Part shown: positions 26,989 through 36,234 of the stretch, in pieces
Numbering within the stretch: the stretch's first letter is position 1
Layout: the number at the start of each line of letters is the position of its first letter
From: Prochlorococcus sp. AG-347-K10
GTDB lineage: Bacteria; Cyanobacteriota; Cyanobacteriia; PCC-6307; Cyanobiaceae
Direction of reading: 5' to 3'
DNA length: 64,000 nt
NCBI GenBank assembly: GCA_003278955.1
Contig: QCCB01000003.1
Location: forward strand, 24,379-88,378
Notes under the pieces: generated by a model
Told to the model about the DNA's origin: nothing
Databases searched by the model: none
What the model saw: the letters and a program-made list of their open reading frames with translations, nothing else
Position numbers and translations under genes: made by a program

Positions 26989-28617
26989 GTGATTAGATTT
27001 GAAGGTGTAAGCAAAATTTATTCTACAGATGTTGTTTTAAAAAATATTAATTGGGAAATTAAGAAGGGAGAAAAAGTTGGCTTAGTTGGTTCTAATGGTG
27101 CAGGTAAATCAACCCAATTTAAGATTTTAATTGGAGAGGAAGAGCAAACAAGTGGAACAATCATTAAGGAGGGTAATCCTAAAATTGCACATTTAAAGCA
27201 GGAATTTGATTGTAATTTGAATTCTTCAGTGAGACAAGAATTAGAAAGTTCTTTTAAAGATATACAACTTGTTGCCATTAAACTTTTAGAAATTGAGAAT
27301 GCAATGAAATCGTTGGATGTAAAAAAAAATTCCGATGAACTTGAAATATTTGTAAATAAACTCGCAAAATATCAATCAAAATTTGAAGCTTTAGGTGGTT
27401 ATAAAATGCAATCTGAAGTAGAAAAAATATTACCAAAATTAGGCTTTTCTATAGAAGATGCTGATAAATTAGTTGGCAACTTTTCAGGTGGTTGGCAGAT
27501 GAAAGTAGCACTTGGAAAAATAATCTTACAAAAACCTGATTTACTTTTACTTGATGAACCAACTAATCATTTAGATTTAGACACTATTTTCTGGCTGGAA
27601 GAATATCTATCTTCGCTTAAGATTGCAGTTATAATAATTAGTCATGATAGATATTTCTTAGATAAATTATGTAAAAAAATAATTTTTGTAGATAGAGGAA
27701 TATCTGAAATATATAATGGGAACTATTCTTTTTTTGTTGAACAAAAATTTTTAAATGATAAATCACAAAATAAGGCATATCAATTGCAACAAAAAGAAAT
27801 TGAGTTACAGAAGAGGTATATAGATAGATTTAGAGCTAGTGCAACTAGAAGTTCTCAAGCAAAGAGTAGAGAAAAACAATTAAAAAAGATTTCTAAAATT
27901 GAGGCTCCCATAGCAAAATCAAAAAGTCCTATTTTTAATTTTCCAGAGTGTCCTCGCTCAGGAAAATTAGTTCTAAATATAAAAAATTTGTCTCATAGTT
28001 TTGAAGATAAAATTCTTTTTTTAGATATTAATTTAAAGATTTCTTCAGGGGAAAAAATTGCAATATTGGGACCTAATGGTTGTGGAAAATCTACATTGCT
28101 TAAAATTATTATGAAAAAAATATCTCCTGAAATTGGAGAAATTAATCTTGGTAAACACAATGTAATTACAAGCTACTATGAACAGAATCAAGCTGAAGCA
28201 CTCTCACTTGACGAAAGGGTTATTGATTTAATATGTAATAAGTCTCCAGAGTGGTCCCAAAAAAAAGTAAGAACATTTTTAGGAGGTTTTGGCTTTCAAA
28301 ATGAAACTGTTTTTAAATATGTACAACAACTTAGTGGGGGAGAAAAGGCAAGATTAGCATTGGCGCTCATGATTATTAATCCTAGTAATTTTCTTCTTTT
28401 GGACGAGCCAACTAATCATTTAGATCTGCAATCTAAGGAAAACTTAGAATTAGCAATTAAAAATTATAAAGGTTCATTATTAATAATTTCTCATGATCGA
28501 TATTTTATTTCAAAGGTTGTAAATAGAATTGTCGAGATTAAAGATTCAAAGTTATTTTCATATGCTGGTAATTACGAATATTTTTTAAAAAAAACTCAAA
28601 GCCATAAAATAATTTAA
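26989..28617 (+). CDS. ABC-F family ATPase (ribosome-associated type)
   Basis: Soluble protein with two ABC domains and no membrane part. NBD1 has GSNGAGKST, NFSGGWQMKVALGK and LLLLDEPTNHLDL. NBD2 has [23 protein letters not shown] and FLLLDEPTNHLDL. The basic helical linker between them (about residues 250-300, KRYIDRFRASATRSSQAKSR) is the P-site tRNA interaction motif region of ABC-F proteins. Related to Uup/YheS/EttA; which subgroup cannot be decided by eye. GTG start; 542 residues. Confidence 0.92.
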   Translation: MIRFEGVSKIYSTDVVLKNINWEIKKGEKVGLVGSNGAGKSTQFKILIGEEEQTSGTIIKEGNPKIAHLKQEFDCNLNSSVRQELESSFKDIQLVAIKLLEIENAMKSLDVKKNSDELEIFVNKLAKYQSKFEALGGYKMQSEVEKILPKLGFSIEDADKLVGNFSGGWQMKVALGKIILQKPDLLLLDEPTNHLDLDTIFWLEEYLSSLKIAVIIISHDRYFLDKLCKKIIFVDRGISEIYNGNYSFFVEQKFLNDKSQNKAYQLQQKEIELQKRYIDRFRASATRSSQAKSREKQLKKISKIEAPIAKSKSPIFNFPECPRSGKLVLNIKNLSHSFEDKILFLDINLKISSGEKIAILGPNGCGKSTLLKIIMKKISPEIGEINLGKHNVITSYYEQNQAEALSLDERVIDLICNKSPEWSQKKVRTFLGGFGFQNETVFKYVQQLSGGEKARLALALMIINPSNFLLLDEPTNHLDLQSKENLELAIKNYKGSLLIISHDRYFISKVVNRIVEIKDSKLFSYAGNYEYFLKKTQSHKII

Positions 28618-28728
28618 ATACTTTTAATAAAATTTACATTTGGCTAAGTAAGATCACTCATTTATATTTACATAGTGCACCGTCTTTGATTAATCTTAAA
28701 AATACAAGAATAAATCTTAATAATTTAA

Positions 28729-28872
28729 ATGAAAAATTACGATTATCAAGAAAAACATTTTCAAATTTCTGATCCTATTGAAAGTTATTTTGAATGCATT
28801 ACTACCTGCGAAATAAGCGATGGTAGATGTATTTCTAGGTGTGTGGAAATACTGAAAAAGAATGACAGTTAA
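28729..28872 (+). CDS. Twin-CX3C small protein, 47 aa
   Basis: Not in the ORF track. It reads MKNYDYQEKHFQISDP... to EILKKNDS. Four cysteines are arranged as C23-x3-C27 and C34-x3-C38, separated by six residues (ECITTCEISDGRCISRC). Twin CX3C pairs on two short helices usually form a disulfide-locked hairpin or bind metal. The gene ends 5 bases before the convergent HtrA stop, in the space between ABC-F and htrA. It has an ATG start, no clear ribosome binding site and no signal peptide. Confidence 0.6.
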   Translation: MKNYDYQEKHFQISDPIESYFECITTCEISDGRCISRCVEILKKNDS

Positions 28873-28877
28873 ATCTT

Positions 28878-29999
28878 TTAGTTATTTTGTAGATTAGTTA
28901 TATCTGTTGGTACTACGTTTATTTTAAGAAATTTATTTCTTCGCTTTAATAATATATTAACTTGTTTATTGATACCATTTTTGCTTATTTGGTTTATGAC
29001 ATCTGATGCTGTTTGAATATCTTTATTGCCTACTTTTATTAAAATATCATCAATCTTGATTCCACTCTTTTCAGCTGGACTGTTTGGCACTATATATCCA
29101 ACTTTTACGACACTATCTTCTATCTCAGAATTACTTTCTTCTATTAGGCTAATTCCAATCATAGGATGTATTACTTTTCCATTTTTTATAAGTTGATATG
29201 CAATTTCCTTAGCTTTATTAATTGGAATTGCGAAACTTAAACCTGCTCCGGGACCAGATCTTATTAAGGTATTAATACCAATTACTTCTCCATCGCTATT
29301 CAATAGTGGCCCTCCAGAATTGCCAGGATTAATAGCAGCGTCTGTTTGTATTAATTCAAGTTTTTTATCATATATTCCTAATTGAGTGACGTTTCTATTT
29401 AGATTGCTAATAATTCCAAGCGTAACTGTATTTTCGAGCCCGAATGGATTTCCAACTGCTATAGCCCAATCACCAACTTTAATCTTTGACGAATCTCCAA
29501 ATTTTGCTTTTGGCCAGGGTCCTTGACCTTCAATTTTTAGTACAGCTAAATCAGTAAAAAAGTCTTGTCCTATAAGTTTTGCGTTTAATTTTTTGCCATT
29601 TGTTAAACCAACAATCACCTTATCTGATCCATTCACTACATGAGCATTTGTCATTACAAGTCCATCTGCAAATATAAATCCACTGCCTTGGTTTTGCTCT
29701 ATCCTTGGTGGATTTTTATTAGGCAAATCTAATCCAAAAAATCTTTCAAAATATGGGTCTATGAATAGTTGAGAATTTCTTGGAAAATTTCTTTTTTTAA
29801 CATATCTTTGAGTATCTATTGTCACCACAGCTGCACCTGTTCTTTCTACAGCTTTAGTTATGAAAGATTTGTTTGAATATATGTCAAATGCATTAATTTT
29901 TGGTTTGTTTAATGGTTGTGATTTTACTGTTGAATAATAAGTAATGCCCACTGGAATTAATGTGGCGAGTATTAAAAGCTTTTGAATGTATCTTTTCAA
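28878..29999 (-). CDS. HtrA/Deg family serine protease with one PDZ domain
   Basis: Periplasmic or lumenal trypsin-like protease for protein quality control. The N-terminus has a membrane anchor or signal (LLILATLIPVGITYY, residues 9-23). The catalytic triad is visible: TNAHVV (His, about 118), DFFTDLAVLKI (Asp, about 149) and NPGNSGGPLL (Ser, about 227). A C-terminal PDZ domain follows (about 275-365, VGYIVPNSPAEKSGIKIDDIL). At 373 residues it fits cyanobacterial HhoA/HhoB/HtrA; the paralogue is not decided. No neighbours suggest a specific substrate. Confidence 0.94.
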   Translation of the reverse strand: MKRYIQKLLILATLIPVGITYYSTVKSQPLNKPKINAFDIYSNKSFITKAVERTGAAVVTIDTQRYVKKRNFPRNSQLFIDPYFERFFGLDLPNKNPPRIEQNQGSGFIFADGLVMTNAHVVNGSDKVIVGLTNGKKLNAKLIGQDFFTDLAVLKIEGQGPWPKAKFGDSSKIKVGDWAIAVGNPFGLENTVTLGIISNLNRNVTQLGIYDKKLELIQTDAAINPGNSGGPLLNSDGEVIGINTLIRSGPGAGLSFAIPINKAKEIAYQLIKNGKVIHPMIGISLIEESNSEIEDSVVKVGYIVPNSPAEKSGIKIDDILIKVGNKDIQTASDVINQISKNGINKQVNILLKRRNKFLKINVVPTDITNLQNN

Positions 30000-30171
30000 T
30001 TTTGATTTTCTTATGTTCTTCGAGAGATTTAGTACACCATATTGGTGTAATATAAATATAACTACAAAATAAATTAATTTAATCTAGAGAATAATTAAAT
30101 AACTTAAAATAGCTAAATTTCTTTTTTTCGGGCTATGATATTAAAAACTAATATATTAATTTATAAGCCTG

Positions 30172-30435
30172 ATGTCTATTCTATTTCCAATCATATATTC
30201 TGCAGCTTTAACCTATTTAGTTTGGAAAGCTTTTAAAGTGATGTCTAATGGATGGGGCATATCGGACAATAAAAGTAAACGTTTCGGTACTTCCAGTTTT
30301 AAACAAAAAAAGTACACAATACATCCAGAACTTCTAGATAAATCAGGAAATATAACTGAAGAGGAGCTATTAACAGTAAGATTTTCGAATGACAATGACT
30401 CTTCATTAGAAGAAAAAGGTTCAACAACTGATTAA
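30172..30435 (+). CDS. DUF2973 family membrane protein, 87 aa
   Basis: A cyanobacterial family of unknown function. One N-terminal helix (ILFPIIYSAALTYLVWKAFKVM, residues 3-24) is followed by a soluble part with the family-type KYTIHPELLDKSGNITEEELLTVRF (about 43-67). Divergent from htrA; 24 bases upstream of the next gene on the same strand. Confidence 0.75.
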   Translation: MSILFPIIYSAALTYLVWKAFKVMSNGWGISDNKSKRFGTSSFKQKKYTIHPELLDKSGNITEEELLTVRFSNDNDSSLEEKGSTTD

Positions 30436-30459
30436 TCAAATTACATTTAAGGCAAAAAA

Positions 30460-30843
30460 TTGGAATTAAGAACAAAAATCGTCTCAGCGGTAATTAGATC
30501 TCTAAAGTTACCACCAAGATTTCGTTTAAAAATGGTTAAAGAAGATCCAGTTAGACTTGAATTAAGTCTTACTCCCTCTTACGGTAAAAATCCAGTTATT
30601 GTAGGTTTGGTTGAATCTTTAGACTTAGTCGCTCGCAGAGATAGGGAAGGTAGATTACCAAGAGATCTACAAGGGACTTGGGACTGGACTGTAAGGCATG
30701 GGAAAGTTAGCACTGGAGGTTGGAACCCTATGCTAAAAGAAGCACTTCAAACAATGTTTGATACAGGATTGCCAGCCATTGTATATGAGGAATTAACTGG
30801 AGACGAGTATCGACCTGTTGATGGTGTTAGACATGTTAAATAA
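30460..30843 (+). CDS. Conserved cyanobacterial protein, 127 aa
   Basis: Soluble basic protein with strongly conserved-looking segments (IRSLKLPPRFRLKMVKEDPVRLEL, QGTWDWTVRHGKVSTGGWNPML). I recognise it as a cyanobacterium-wide hypothetical but have no function. The start is TTG (MELRTKI) 24 bases after the DUF2973 gene, and no in-frame ATG exists near the N-terminus. Aromatic and Gly-rich motifs make it unlike a random frame. Confidence 0.7.
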   Translation: MELRTKIVSAVIRSLKLPPRFRLKMVKEDPVRLELSLTPSYGKNPVIVGLVESLDLVARRDREGRLPRDLQGTWDWTVRHGKVSTGGWNPMLKEALQTMFDTGLPAIVYEELTGDEYRPVDGVRHVK

Positions 30844-30911
30844 ATAATTTATTATCTTCATAAATTCTTCCTTAAAACGTTAAAATATACAAATAGTCAA
30901 TTTAGTAAATT

Positions 30912-31058
30912 ATGAATAATGAAAATCAACCAAGATTTGGATTCGTAAATTTTGCTGAGACCTGGAATGGTCGTATGGCAATGATGGGTATTTTGATTGG
31001 TCTTGGTACTGAAATAATCACTGGACAAAGTATTCTTCGACAAATTGGAATAGGTTAG
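30912..31058 (+). CDS. hli: High-light-inducible protein, short form (48 aa)
   Basis: Not in the ORF track. It reads MNNENQPRFGFVNFAETWNG followed by RMAMMGILIGLGTEIITGQS and ILRQIGIG. The chlorophyll-binding helix AETWNGRMAMMGILIGLGTE (residues 15-34) carries the ExxNGRxAMxG signature of one-helix LHC-like proteins. This is the short, stand-alone hli type abundant in high-light Prochlorococcus, distinct from the 91-residue one near 2.7 kb. The 68-base spacer upstream is AT-rich and should contain its promoter. Convergent with the zinc-ribbon gene. Confidence 0.9.
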   Translation: MNNENQPRFGFVNFAETWNGRMAMMGILIGLGTEIITGQSILRQIGIG

Positions 31059-31062
31059 TATC

Positions 31063-31404
31063 TTACTTTACTTCTTCTGCTTTCACTTCTATAGTACTTT
31101 CACTAGGCTTTATATCAAATTGATTGTAATTGCTTATATTTTCTAGATTTGCCCCGCAATTCATGCAAGTTTCGCTAAAACCTAGGGAAATTGCACCACA
31201 ACTATTACATGTATTAATTTTTGATTTGTAAGTATTAAAACCTATAAAGATTAAAATTACTAATAGTAGAGGAATTAAAAATAATAGTAATAGGATATTA
31301 CCGAGAAAGCTTATGAAAAAGTTTATCCCAAAAATTGGAATAACTATAAGTATTATTAATAAGTAAGTAAGAAAAGTTTTATTAATTTTAAGAAAATAAT
31401 TCAT
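31063..31404 (-). CDS. Membrane protein with C-terminal zinc ribbon, 113 aa
   Basis: Two adjacent hydrophobic helices (about residues 9-30 and 32-53) are followed by a CNSCGAISLGFSETCMNCGA zinc ribbon (two CxxC pairs, about 66-85) and an acidic tail. I know no specific name. Last gene of a minus-strand run; 11 bases after the YihY-type gene. A role in membrane-protein assembly or regulation is only a guess. Confidence 0.7.
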   Translation of the reverse strand: MNYFLKINKTFLTYLLIILIVIPIFGINFFISFLGNILLLLFLIPLLLVILIFIGFNTYKSKINTCNSCGAISLGFSETCMNCGANLENISNYNQFDIKPSESTIEVKAEEVK

Positions 31405-31415
31405 CTGAGTTATTT

Positions 31416-32345
31416 TTATTTATAATTTCTTTTTTTATTTAATAAAGTCATACTAGCAATAACTACGCTCCAGCACTGTCCAAAATATAAAATTACACCT
31501 AATAGCCATACCCACAAAGTAAGTACAAGAAAACCTCCAATAAATCCATATGCTTGAAATCTGACACCAAGGGAGAGAATACTTTTACTTACCGCTAGGT
31601 TCAAAGTGGTTAGGCCAATTCCGATAAGAAAAGATCCAGGTAAAAGTGGTTTCAAAGGTACTTTTCTACTGGGTAATAGGGCTTGTAATAAAAGAGCCAT
31701 TAAAGAAAATCCGATTAATGGTATTGCAAACTGACCAACTTGTAAAAGCGGTAGCTTTAATAATAAATCAGAAATAAGGTTATTAGATTTTGAAATATTT
31801 TCTAAAACGTTACTTGGGATCATCCTAAGATTTGCACTAATCTGATCTAGCACCATTAAAAAGCCAATAAAGAATACTATTAAAAAGGCTTCAACTCTAT
31901 TTCTGAGAAACCTTGAAGCTTGCACTCTCCAAGCAGAATTTACTTTTTTTGAAGGAATTTCGTCTTCCCAAAGCCTATCAGAACCTCTTTGAAGAGATAG
32001 ATATGCATTTCCTGCTGTAAAAAGCAAAAACATAGCCCCAAGAATACCTGCCCCAAAACCTTGATCTATCAAATTAAATAATGTTGTCTCTACTAACTCA
32101 ACTACTGAAGGAGGTAAAAGCTGAGCAGCAATAGCAATTATTTGTTGATCTAATCCTTCTTGTTTGCCTAAGAACCATGAAGCTATTGAAAGAGAAATTA
32201 GAAGAATAGGAAAAAATGATTGAAGTGTGTAGTATGCAAATGCAGCGCTTAAATCAACACAATCAGACTTGCTCCATCGCTCGCAAGCTCCCCATAAACT
32301 TTTCAGTATCCATGTTGAACTTCGCTGCATATTAATTTTTTTCAA
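31416..32345 (-). CDS. YihY/virulence factor BrkB family membrane protein
   Basis: Integral membrane protein with about six helices, once misnamed ribonuclease BN. Family features: DLSAAFAYYTLQSFFPILLI (about residues 30-49), the PPSVVELVETTL region, FTAGNAYLSLQRGSDRLWE, and the C-terminal YGFIGGFLVLTLWVWLLGVIL with the small-residue-rich helix. At 309 residues it is complete. Function in cyanobacteria is unknown. It follows the IMPase gene by 76 bases. Confidence 0.9.
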   Translation of the reverse strand: MKKINMQRSSTWILKSLWGACERWSKSDCVDLSAAFAYYTLQSFFPILLISLSIASWFLGKQEGLDQQIIAIAAQLLPPSVVELVETTLFNLIDQGFGAGILGAMFLLFTAGNAYLSLQRGSDRLWEDEIPSKKVNSAWRVQASRFLRNRVEAFLIVFFIGFLMVLDQISANLRMIPSNVLENISKSNNLISDLLLKLPLLQVGQFAIPLIGFSLMALLLQALLPSRKVPLKPLLPGSFLIGIGLTTLNLAVSKSILSLGVRFQAYGFIGGFLVLTLWVWLLGVILYFGQCWSVVIASMTLLNKKRNYK

Positions 32346-32421
32346 ATATTTTGTTTATTTACTTGTTTTTTATTGTATCTGATTAAGAAATTTTTCAAGC
32401 AATTGTTTATTTACCATGCAA

Positions 32422-33222
32422 CTATTTTTCTAATAATAAATTCCCCCATGGTTTTAAAATTTCAACTTTTTCTATAGATCTACAAGCAATTAATGGGAAA
32501 TTAACATCACTCAAGTCTTCACCTGAATCTAAATTTAAAGGATCTGTTTCTAACCACTCTATAGAACAATTGAGTTCTTCTAATAACAGCCAGGCTGCTG
32601 CAATATCCCATATTTTAGGGGTTGATTCTATTGCTCCGAAAGTTTGTCCCATCGCTACACTCGTAAGATTTAAACTCGATACACCTAAGAGTCTGATTTT
32701 GCCAGGAAATACTGATTTTGGTTTTTTTTGTAAAATTTTTATTGATCTACTACATAAAGAAATGCATTCACTTCGATGATTATTTTGACTAGGATCTATT
32801 TTCTGGTTATTTAACCAAACCCCTTTACCTTTAATAGATACAAATTTTTTTTTCAATGTAGGAATTACTAAAAAAGAAGATTGCGGTTTACCATCAACAA
32901 ACCTTGCGACCGATATAGACCAATAAGGAATACCTGCAGCAAAATTTGTCGTACCATCGAGGGGATCGACCACCCAATAAGCTTTTGAGTTTGGAATTAA
33001 CTTTTGCCCTTCTTCACTAAGGACGCCCTCACCTGGAGCTATTGAAGCCAAGCCATCTACGATTGTTTTGTCACTCCATAAATCACAACTTGTTAATAAT
33101 GATCCATCTGCTTTATTGCTGGCACTAATATTTCCAAAATCTTTTTTTTGACGTTTACTAACTAATTCAAATAAAGAATCTAATTCACTTAGTTGCTTAT
33201 TAGTTAAATTTGGTGGATTCAT
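32422..33222 (-). CDS. Inositol monophosphatase family phosphatase
   Basis: Mg-dependent, Li-sensitive-type phosphatase. Metal motifs: LSEEG (about residue 72), WVVDPLDGTTNFAAG (about 84-98) and WDIAAAWLLLEELNC (about 204). Substrate could be inositol or another sugar phosphate, or 3'-phosphoadenosine 5'-phosphate; the motif alone does not separate these. The start overlaps the tolC stop by 4 bases (ATGA), implying translational coupling. Confidence 0.93.
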   Translation of the reverse strand: MNPPNLTNKQLSELDSLFELVSKRQKKDFGNISASNKADGSLLTSCDLWSDKTIVDGLASIAPGEGVLSEEGQKLIPNSKAYWVVDPLDGTTNFAAGIPYWSISVARFVDGKPQSSFLVIPTLKKKFVSIKGKGVWLNNQKIDPSQNNHRSECISLCSRSIKILQKKPKSVFPGKIRLLGVSSLNLTSVAMGQTFGAIESTPKIWDIAAAWLLLEELNCSIEWLETDPLNLDSGEDLSDVNFPLIACRSIEKVEILKPWGNLLLEK

Positions 33223-34652
33223 CTTTGTATATTACAAATAGATTCTGTATCTTTAATTTTAGTATTATTATTACCCAAACAATTTTTACTTATATCAAGA
33301 AAAGTTAATCTTTCTAATTCATCTAAATTTAAATTGTAATTATATATTGCATTAATGTTTTTTGATTTCGCATTACTTAGTTCACTTTGCCTAACAAGAA
33401 CATCTTTTAAAGTTGATATTCCAACATCGTATCTAAGTCTGGAAAGCCTTACAGACTCTTTGCTAGATTTAATTTCTTTAAGAGAGGAAATTATTTTCTC
33501 TTCACTTAATTTAAGATTTAAGTAGGCTTTACTAATACTTGTGGTCAAAACATTTTTTAGATTTTCATAATTATATTTTTCAGCTTCTGCATTTTCTATT
33601 TTTGATTTGTAAGAGTTCTTATTTTGTCCACCATCAAAAATATTCCATGCAAAATTTAGACTTATGGTATTTGTGTAATTTGATCCAGATTTTTCAGAGT
33701 CGATATTAGTTGTTAGAGATTCACCTTTAGAAAATGTACTTGATAATGTATTGCTGATGTAGATCTTTGGCTTATTTTGAGCTAAAAAACTATTTGCTTG
33801 GCTATTTTTGATTGATTTTTGAAGAATAAGGTTTTTTAAAGAAAGATTTTTATCTAAACCTTCATTAATATTTTTATTCAATCTATGATTCCAAAACCCT
33901 ATTAGATTTTGCTCATTACTACTTTCAAAATTTTCCTTAATATTAAGTATCTCTTTAAGGGATATTTTATTAATTTCATGTTCTATTTTTTTTTCATTGA
34001 GAGATTGTTTATCTCGAGATAATTGCGCTTCTGCTTCAAGAACTTCAAATTTTGTACCAATTCCAGCTTCTAACTTTGTTTGAGCATTATCTAGACTTGT
34101 TATTGATAAATCAAGTGTAAATTTCTTGTTTTTGATATCTTGATATGACTTTTGGTATTTGTGATACCTCCTTCTTGCTTCTTGAATTAAATCTTTTTTC
34201 TTAATTTCATAGTTATTTTTTGCAATTTTGTAATTTTCTTTGGCAATTTTTATTTCTGATCCCCTAAGTGGGTCAATTAAATCCAATTTAATATTAAGAG
34301 ACGGATTAGCCGTAAATTGTGATGTTTTTAAAGTCTGTGAATTACTGCTGTAATTTTTACCTGCGACATATTTTGGTAACCCAATTGCTTGAAAATCTAA
34401 GGATGGGTATCTTTGAGCAATTTGACTGGAAAGATTAAATCTTGCAGAGTTTACTAATTTTTGTGATGATTTTAATTCTGGATTATTTAGGATAATTTTT
34501 TCTATTTCTTGATAATCAATAAAAGTAATATTTGATTTTTCTTCTAAAATATTATCAATATAATTTTTTGTTTCGCTAGAAAGTCCACTAATAGAGTTGA
34601 TACTTAGAGTAAGGGGCAATAATAAGAATGGATTTATTACTCTTCTAAGCAT
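33219..34652 (-). CDS. TolC-like outer membrane efflux protein
   Basis: Outer membrane channel of RND/ABC/MFS efflux or type I secretion systems. A signal peptide (INPFLLLPLTLSINSISGLSS) is followed by two OEP repeats, each with long coiled-coil helices: residues about 120-210 (AKENYKIAKNNYEIKKKDL) and about 340-430 (KNVLTTSISKAYLNLKLSEE). ARFNLSSQIAQRYPSLDFQAIG and LRYDVGISTLKDVLVRQSEL are typical. It overlaps the IMPase gene by 4 bases and follows the TIGR03279 gene by 25. No pump gene is adjacent. Confidence 0.92.
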   Translation of the reverse strand: MLRRVINPFLLLPLTLSINSISGLSSETKNYIDNILEEKSNITFIDYQEIEKIILNNPELKSSQKLVNSARFNLSSQIAQRYPSLDFQAIGLPKYVAGKNYSSNSQTLKTSQFTANPSLNIKLDLIDPLRGSEIKIAKENYKIAKNNYEIKKKDLIQEARRRYHKYQKSYQDIKNKKFTLDLSITSLDNAQTKLEAGIGTKFEVLEAEAQLSRDKQSLNEKKIEHEINKISLKEILNIKENFESSNEQNLIGFWNHRLNKNINEGLDKNLSLKNLILQKSIKNSQANSFLAQNKPKIYISNTLSSTFSKGESLTTNIDSEKSGSNYTNTISLNFAWNIFDGGQNKNSYKSKIENAEAEKYNYENLKNVLTTSISKAYLNLKLSEEKIISSLKEIKSSKESVRLSRLRYDVGISTLKDVLVRQSELSNAKSKNINAIYNYNLNLDELERLTFLDISKNCLGNNNTKIKDTESICNIQR

Positions 34653-34677
34653 GTTTTATAGTATCGAGGATATTCGA

Positions 34678-36057
34678 TTAACCAATCAGAGTATTAATAA
34701 TATCATTTGAATCAGCAAGAACGTGAATTTTGGTATTTAATTGATTTTCAACTTCTTTAATATTTTTATCATCTAAAAATAAATCAGTATTAAGTTTTAA
34801 CATTATAGATGGAATGTAAATAGCTTCTCCTAAATCCTTATTTTTCAGCCCGTAAATTAGATCTTCACCAGTAAGAAGACCCGTAACAATTTGATCTTGA
34901 CCCCAATATATACTTGGCAAACCATATAAGTTGATTTTTAAACCATCAATTAAGTTTAATTTCGTAACTGTAGGAATTAGGGCTTCATAAACTAATTTAC
35001 CAACAATCCAACTAACTTTTTTTGGCTGTTTTATTTTTTTTGGCAGGTTGTTAGAGTTCTCACGTAATATCTTTAGAAAGTTTCTAATTGATCCTACTCC
35101 ATTAGATTCTTGTGGCATATTTTCGTAGGTTTTATAACTAGGTAAATTTATACCAGCTATTAAATACCATTCGTCTGCTAGCCAACAAAAACGAGTTCCA
35201 AGAGTATTTTGTAGAGAGGCTTGAATTCTTTCCACCTGTTTAATCGTTTTTATTGCGTATTCTGGGCTTATTGATTTCAATCCATCATTTTCAGGTCTAA
35301 ACTTTGTAAGTCCTACGGGAACTATTGCAACTGATAGTACTGTCTGAGAAGTTTTTTTGTAGAACTCAGCAAGTTCCAAAATTGATTTTTCAAGAATATC
35401 CCCATCATTTATTTCTGGACAAACAACAATTTGAGCATGTATTTGAATAGAGTTTTTTTCAAACCATGAAATTTGATCGAGTATCACTCCTGCTTTTTTA
35501 TTTTTTAATAATTTTTCTCTTGTAGCGGGATCAGTAGCATGAACTGAAATAAAAAGTGGGGATAGTTTCTGCAAAGCAATTCTTTCCCAGTCTTCTTTTT
35601 TTAAATTCGTAAGAGTTAGATAAGAGCCATAGAGGAAACTTAATCTATAATCATCATCTTTTATGTAGAGGCTTTTTCTTTTGCCACTTGGCTGTTGATC
35701 AATAAAACAAAATGGACATCTATTATTGCATTGCTTGATTGAATCAAATAATGCATCTTTAAAGTTAATACCTAAATTAACGTCTTGATCTTTTTCAATA
35801 CTTATATTGTGAATTTTATGATTTTTATCTAAAACTGATATGTCTAAAATTTCTTCACTAATGAGAATCTGATAATCAATTAAATCTCTTGGTTTTTTTC
35901 CATTAATACTAATAATTGAATCACCTGATTCAAATCCTATTTCTTGAGCGATGGAATTGGCTTCAATACTTTCAATTTCTGCAGGGTTTATTTTATAAGT
36001 AATATTAGGAACCAAAAGATCAATGGGATCTTCCGTGTAATTAATTTCTTGCCACAC
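34678..36057 (-). CDS. Radical SAM/DUF512 protein, TIGR03279 family (cyanobacterial Fe-S oxidoreductase)
   Basis: Unknown reaction. Domain order: an N-terminal PDZ-like domain (about residues 20-85, AQEIGFESGDSIISINGKKPRDLID), a radical SAM core with the cluster motif QCNNRCPFCFID (CxxxCxxC, about residues 112-123), and a DUF512 C-terminal domain. KRKSLYIKDDDYRLSFLYGSYLTLTN is characteristic of the family. First gene of the minus-strand run to tolC, IMPase, yihY and zinc ribbon. The divergent DUF3120 gene starts 178 bases away. Confidence 0.9.
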   Translation of the reverse strand: MWQEINYTEDPIDLLVPNITYKINPAEIESIEANSIAQEIGFESGDSIISINGKKPRDLIDYQILISEEILDISVLDKNHKIHNISIEKDQDVNLGINFKDALFDSIKQCNNRCPFCFIDQQPSGKRKSLYIKDDDYRLSFLYGSYLTLTNLKKEDWERIALQKLSPLFISVHATDPATREKLLKNKKAGVILDQISWFEKNSIQIHAQIVVCPEINDGDILEKSILELAEFYKKTSQTVLSVAIVPVGLTKFRPENDGLKSISPEYAIKTIKQVERIQASLQNTLGTRFCWLADEWYLIAGINLPSYKTYENMPQESNGVGSIRNFLKILRENSNNLPKKIKQPKKVSWIVGKLVYEALIPTVTKLNLIDGLKINLYGLPSIYWGQDQIVTGLLTGEDLIYGLKNKDLGEAIYIPSIMLKLNTDLFLDDKNIKEVENQLNTKIHVLADSNDIINTLIG

Positions 36058-36234
36058 AATTTAAGGCCAAATACTCTTATTTATATTTATTCTAAACTTA
36101 TATATGACTCAAAGTGTATTAAATACTTTTAAAACCGCAATATAGGTTTCAAATTATGGGCCTTTTATTTATTAAAATATGACATTCGCAGTTTTCTAAA
36201 ACACGATTTAGATTAATTAAAATAGACTTTTTCA

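Noticed and set aside
27018-27278. 86-aa minus-strand frame opposite the ABC-F gene
   Set aside because: It is antisense to the first Walker A region of a clearly coding ABC-F protein.
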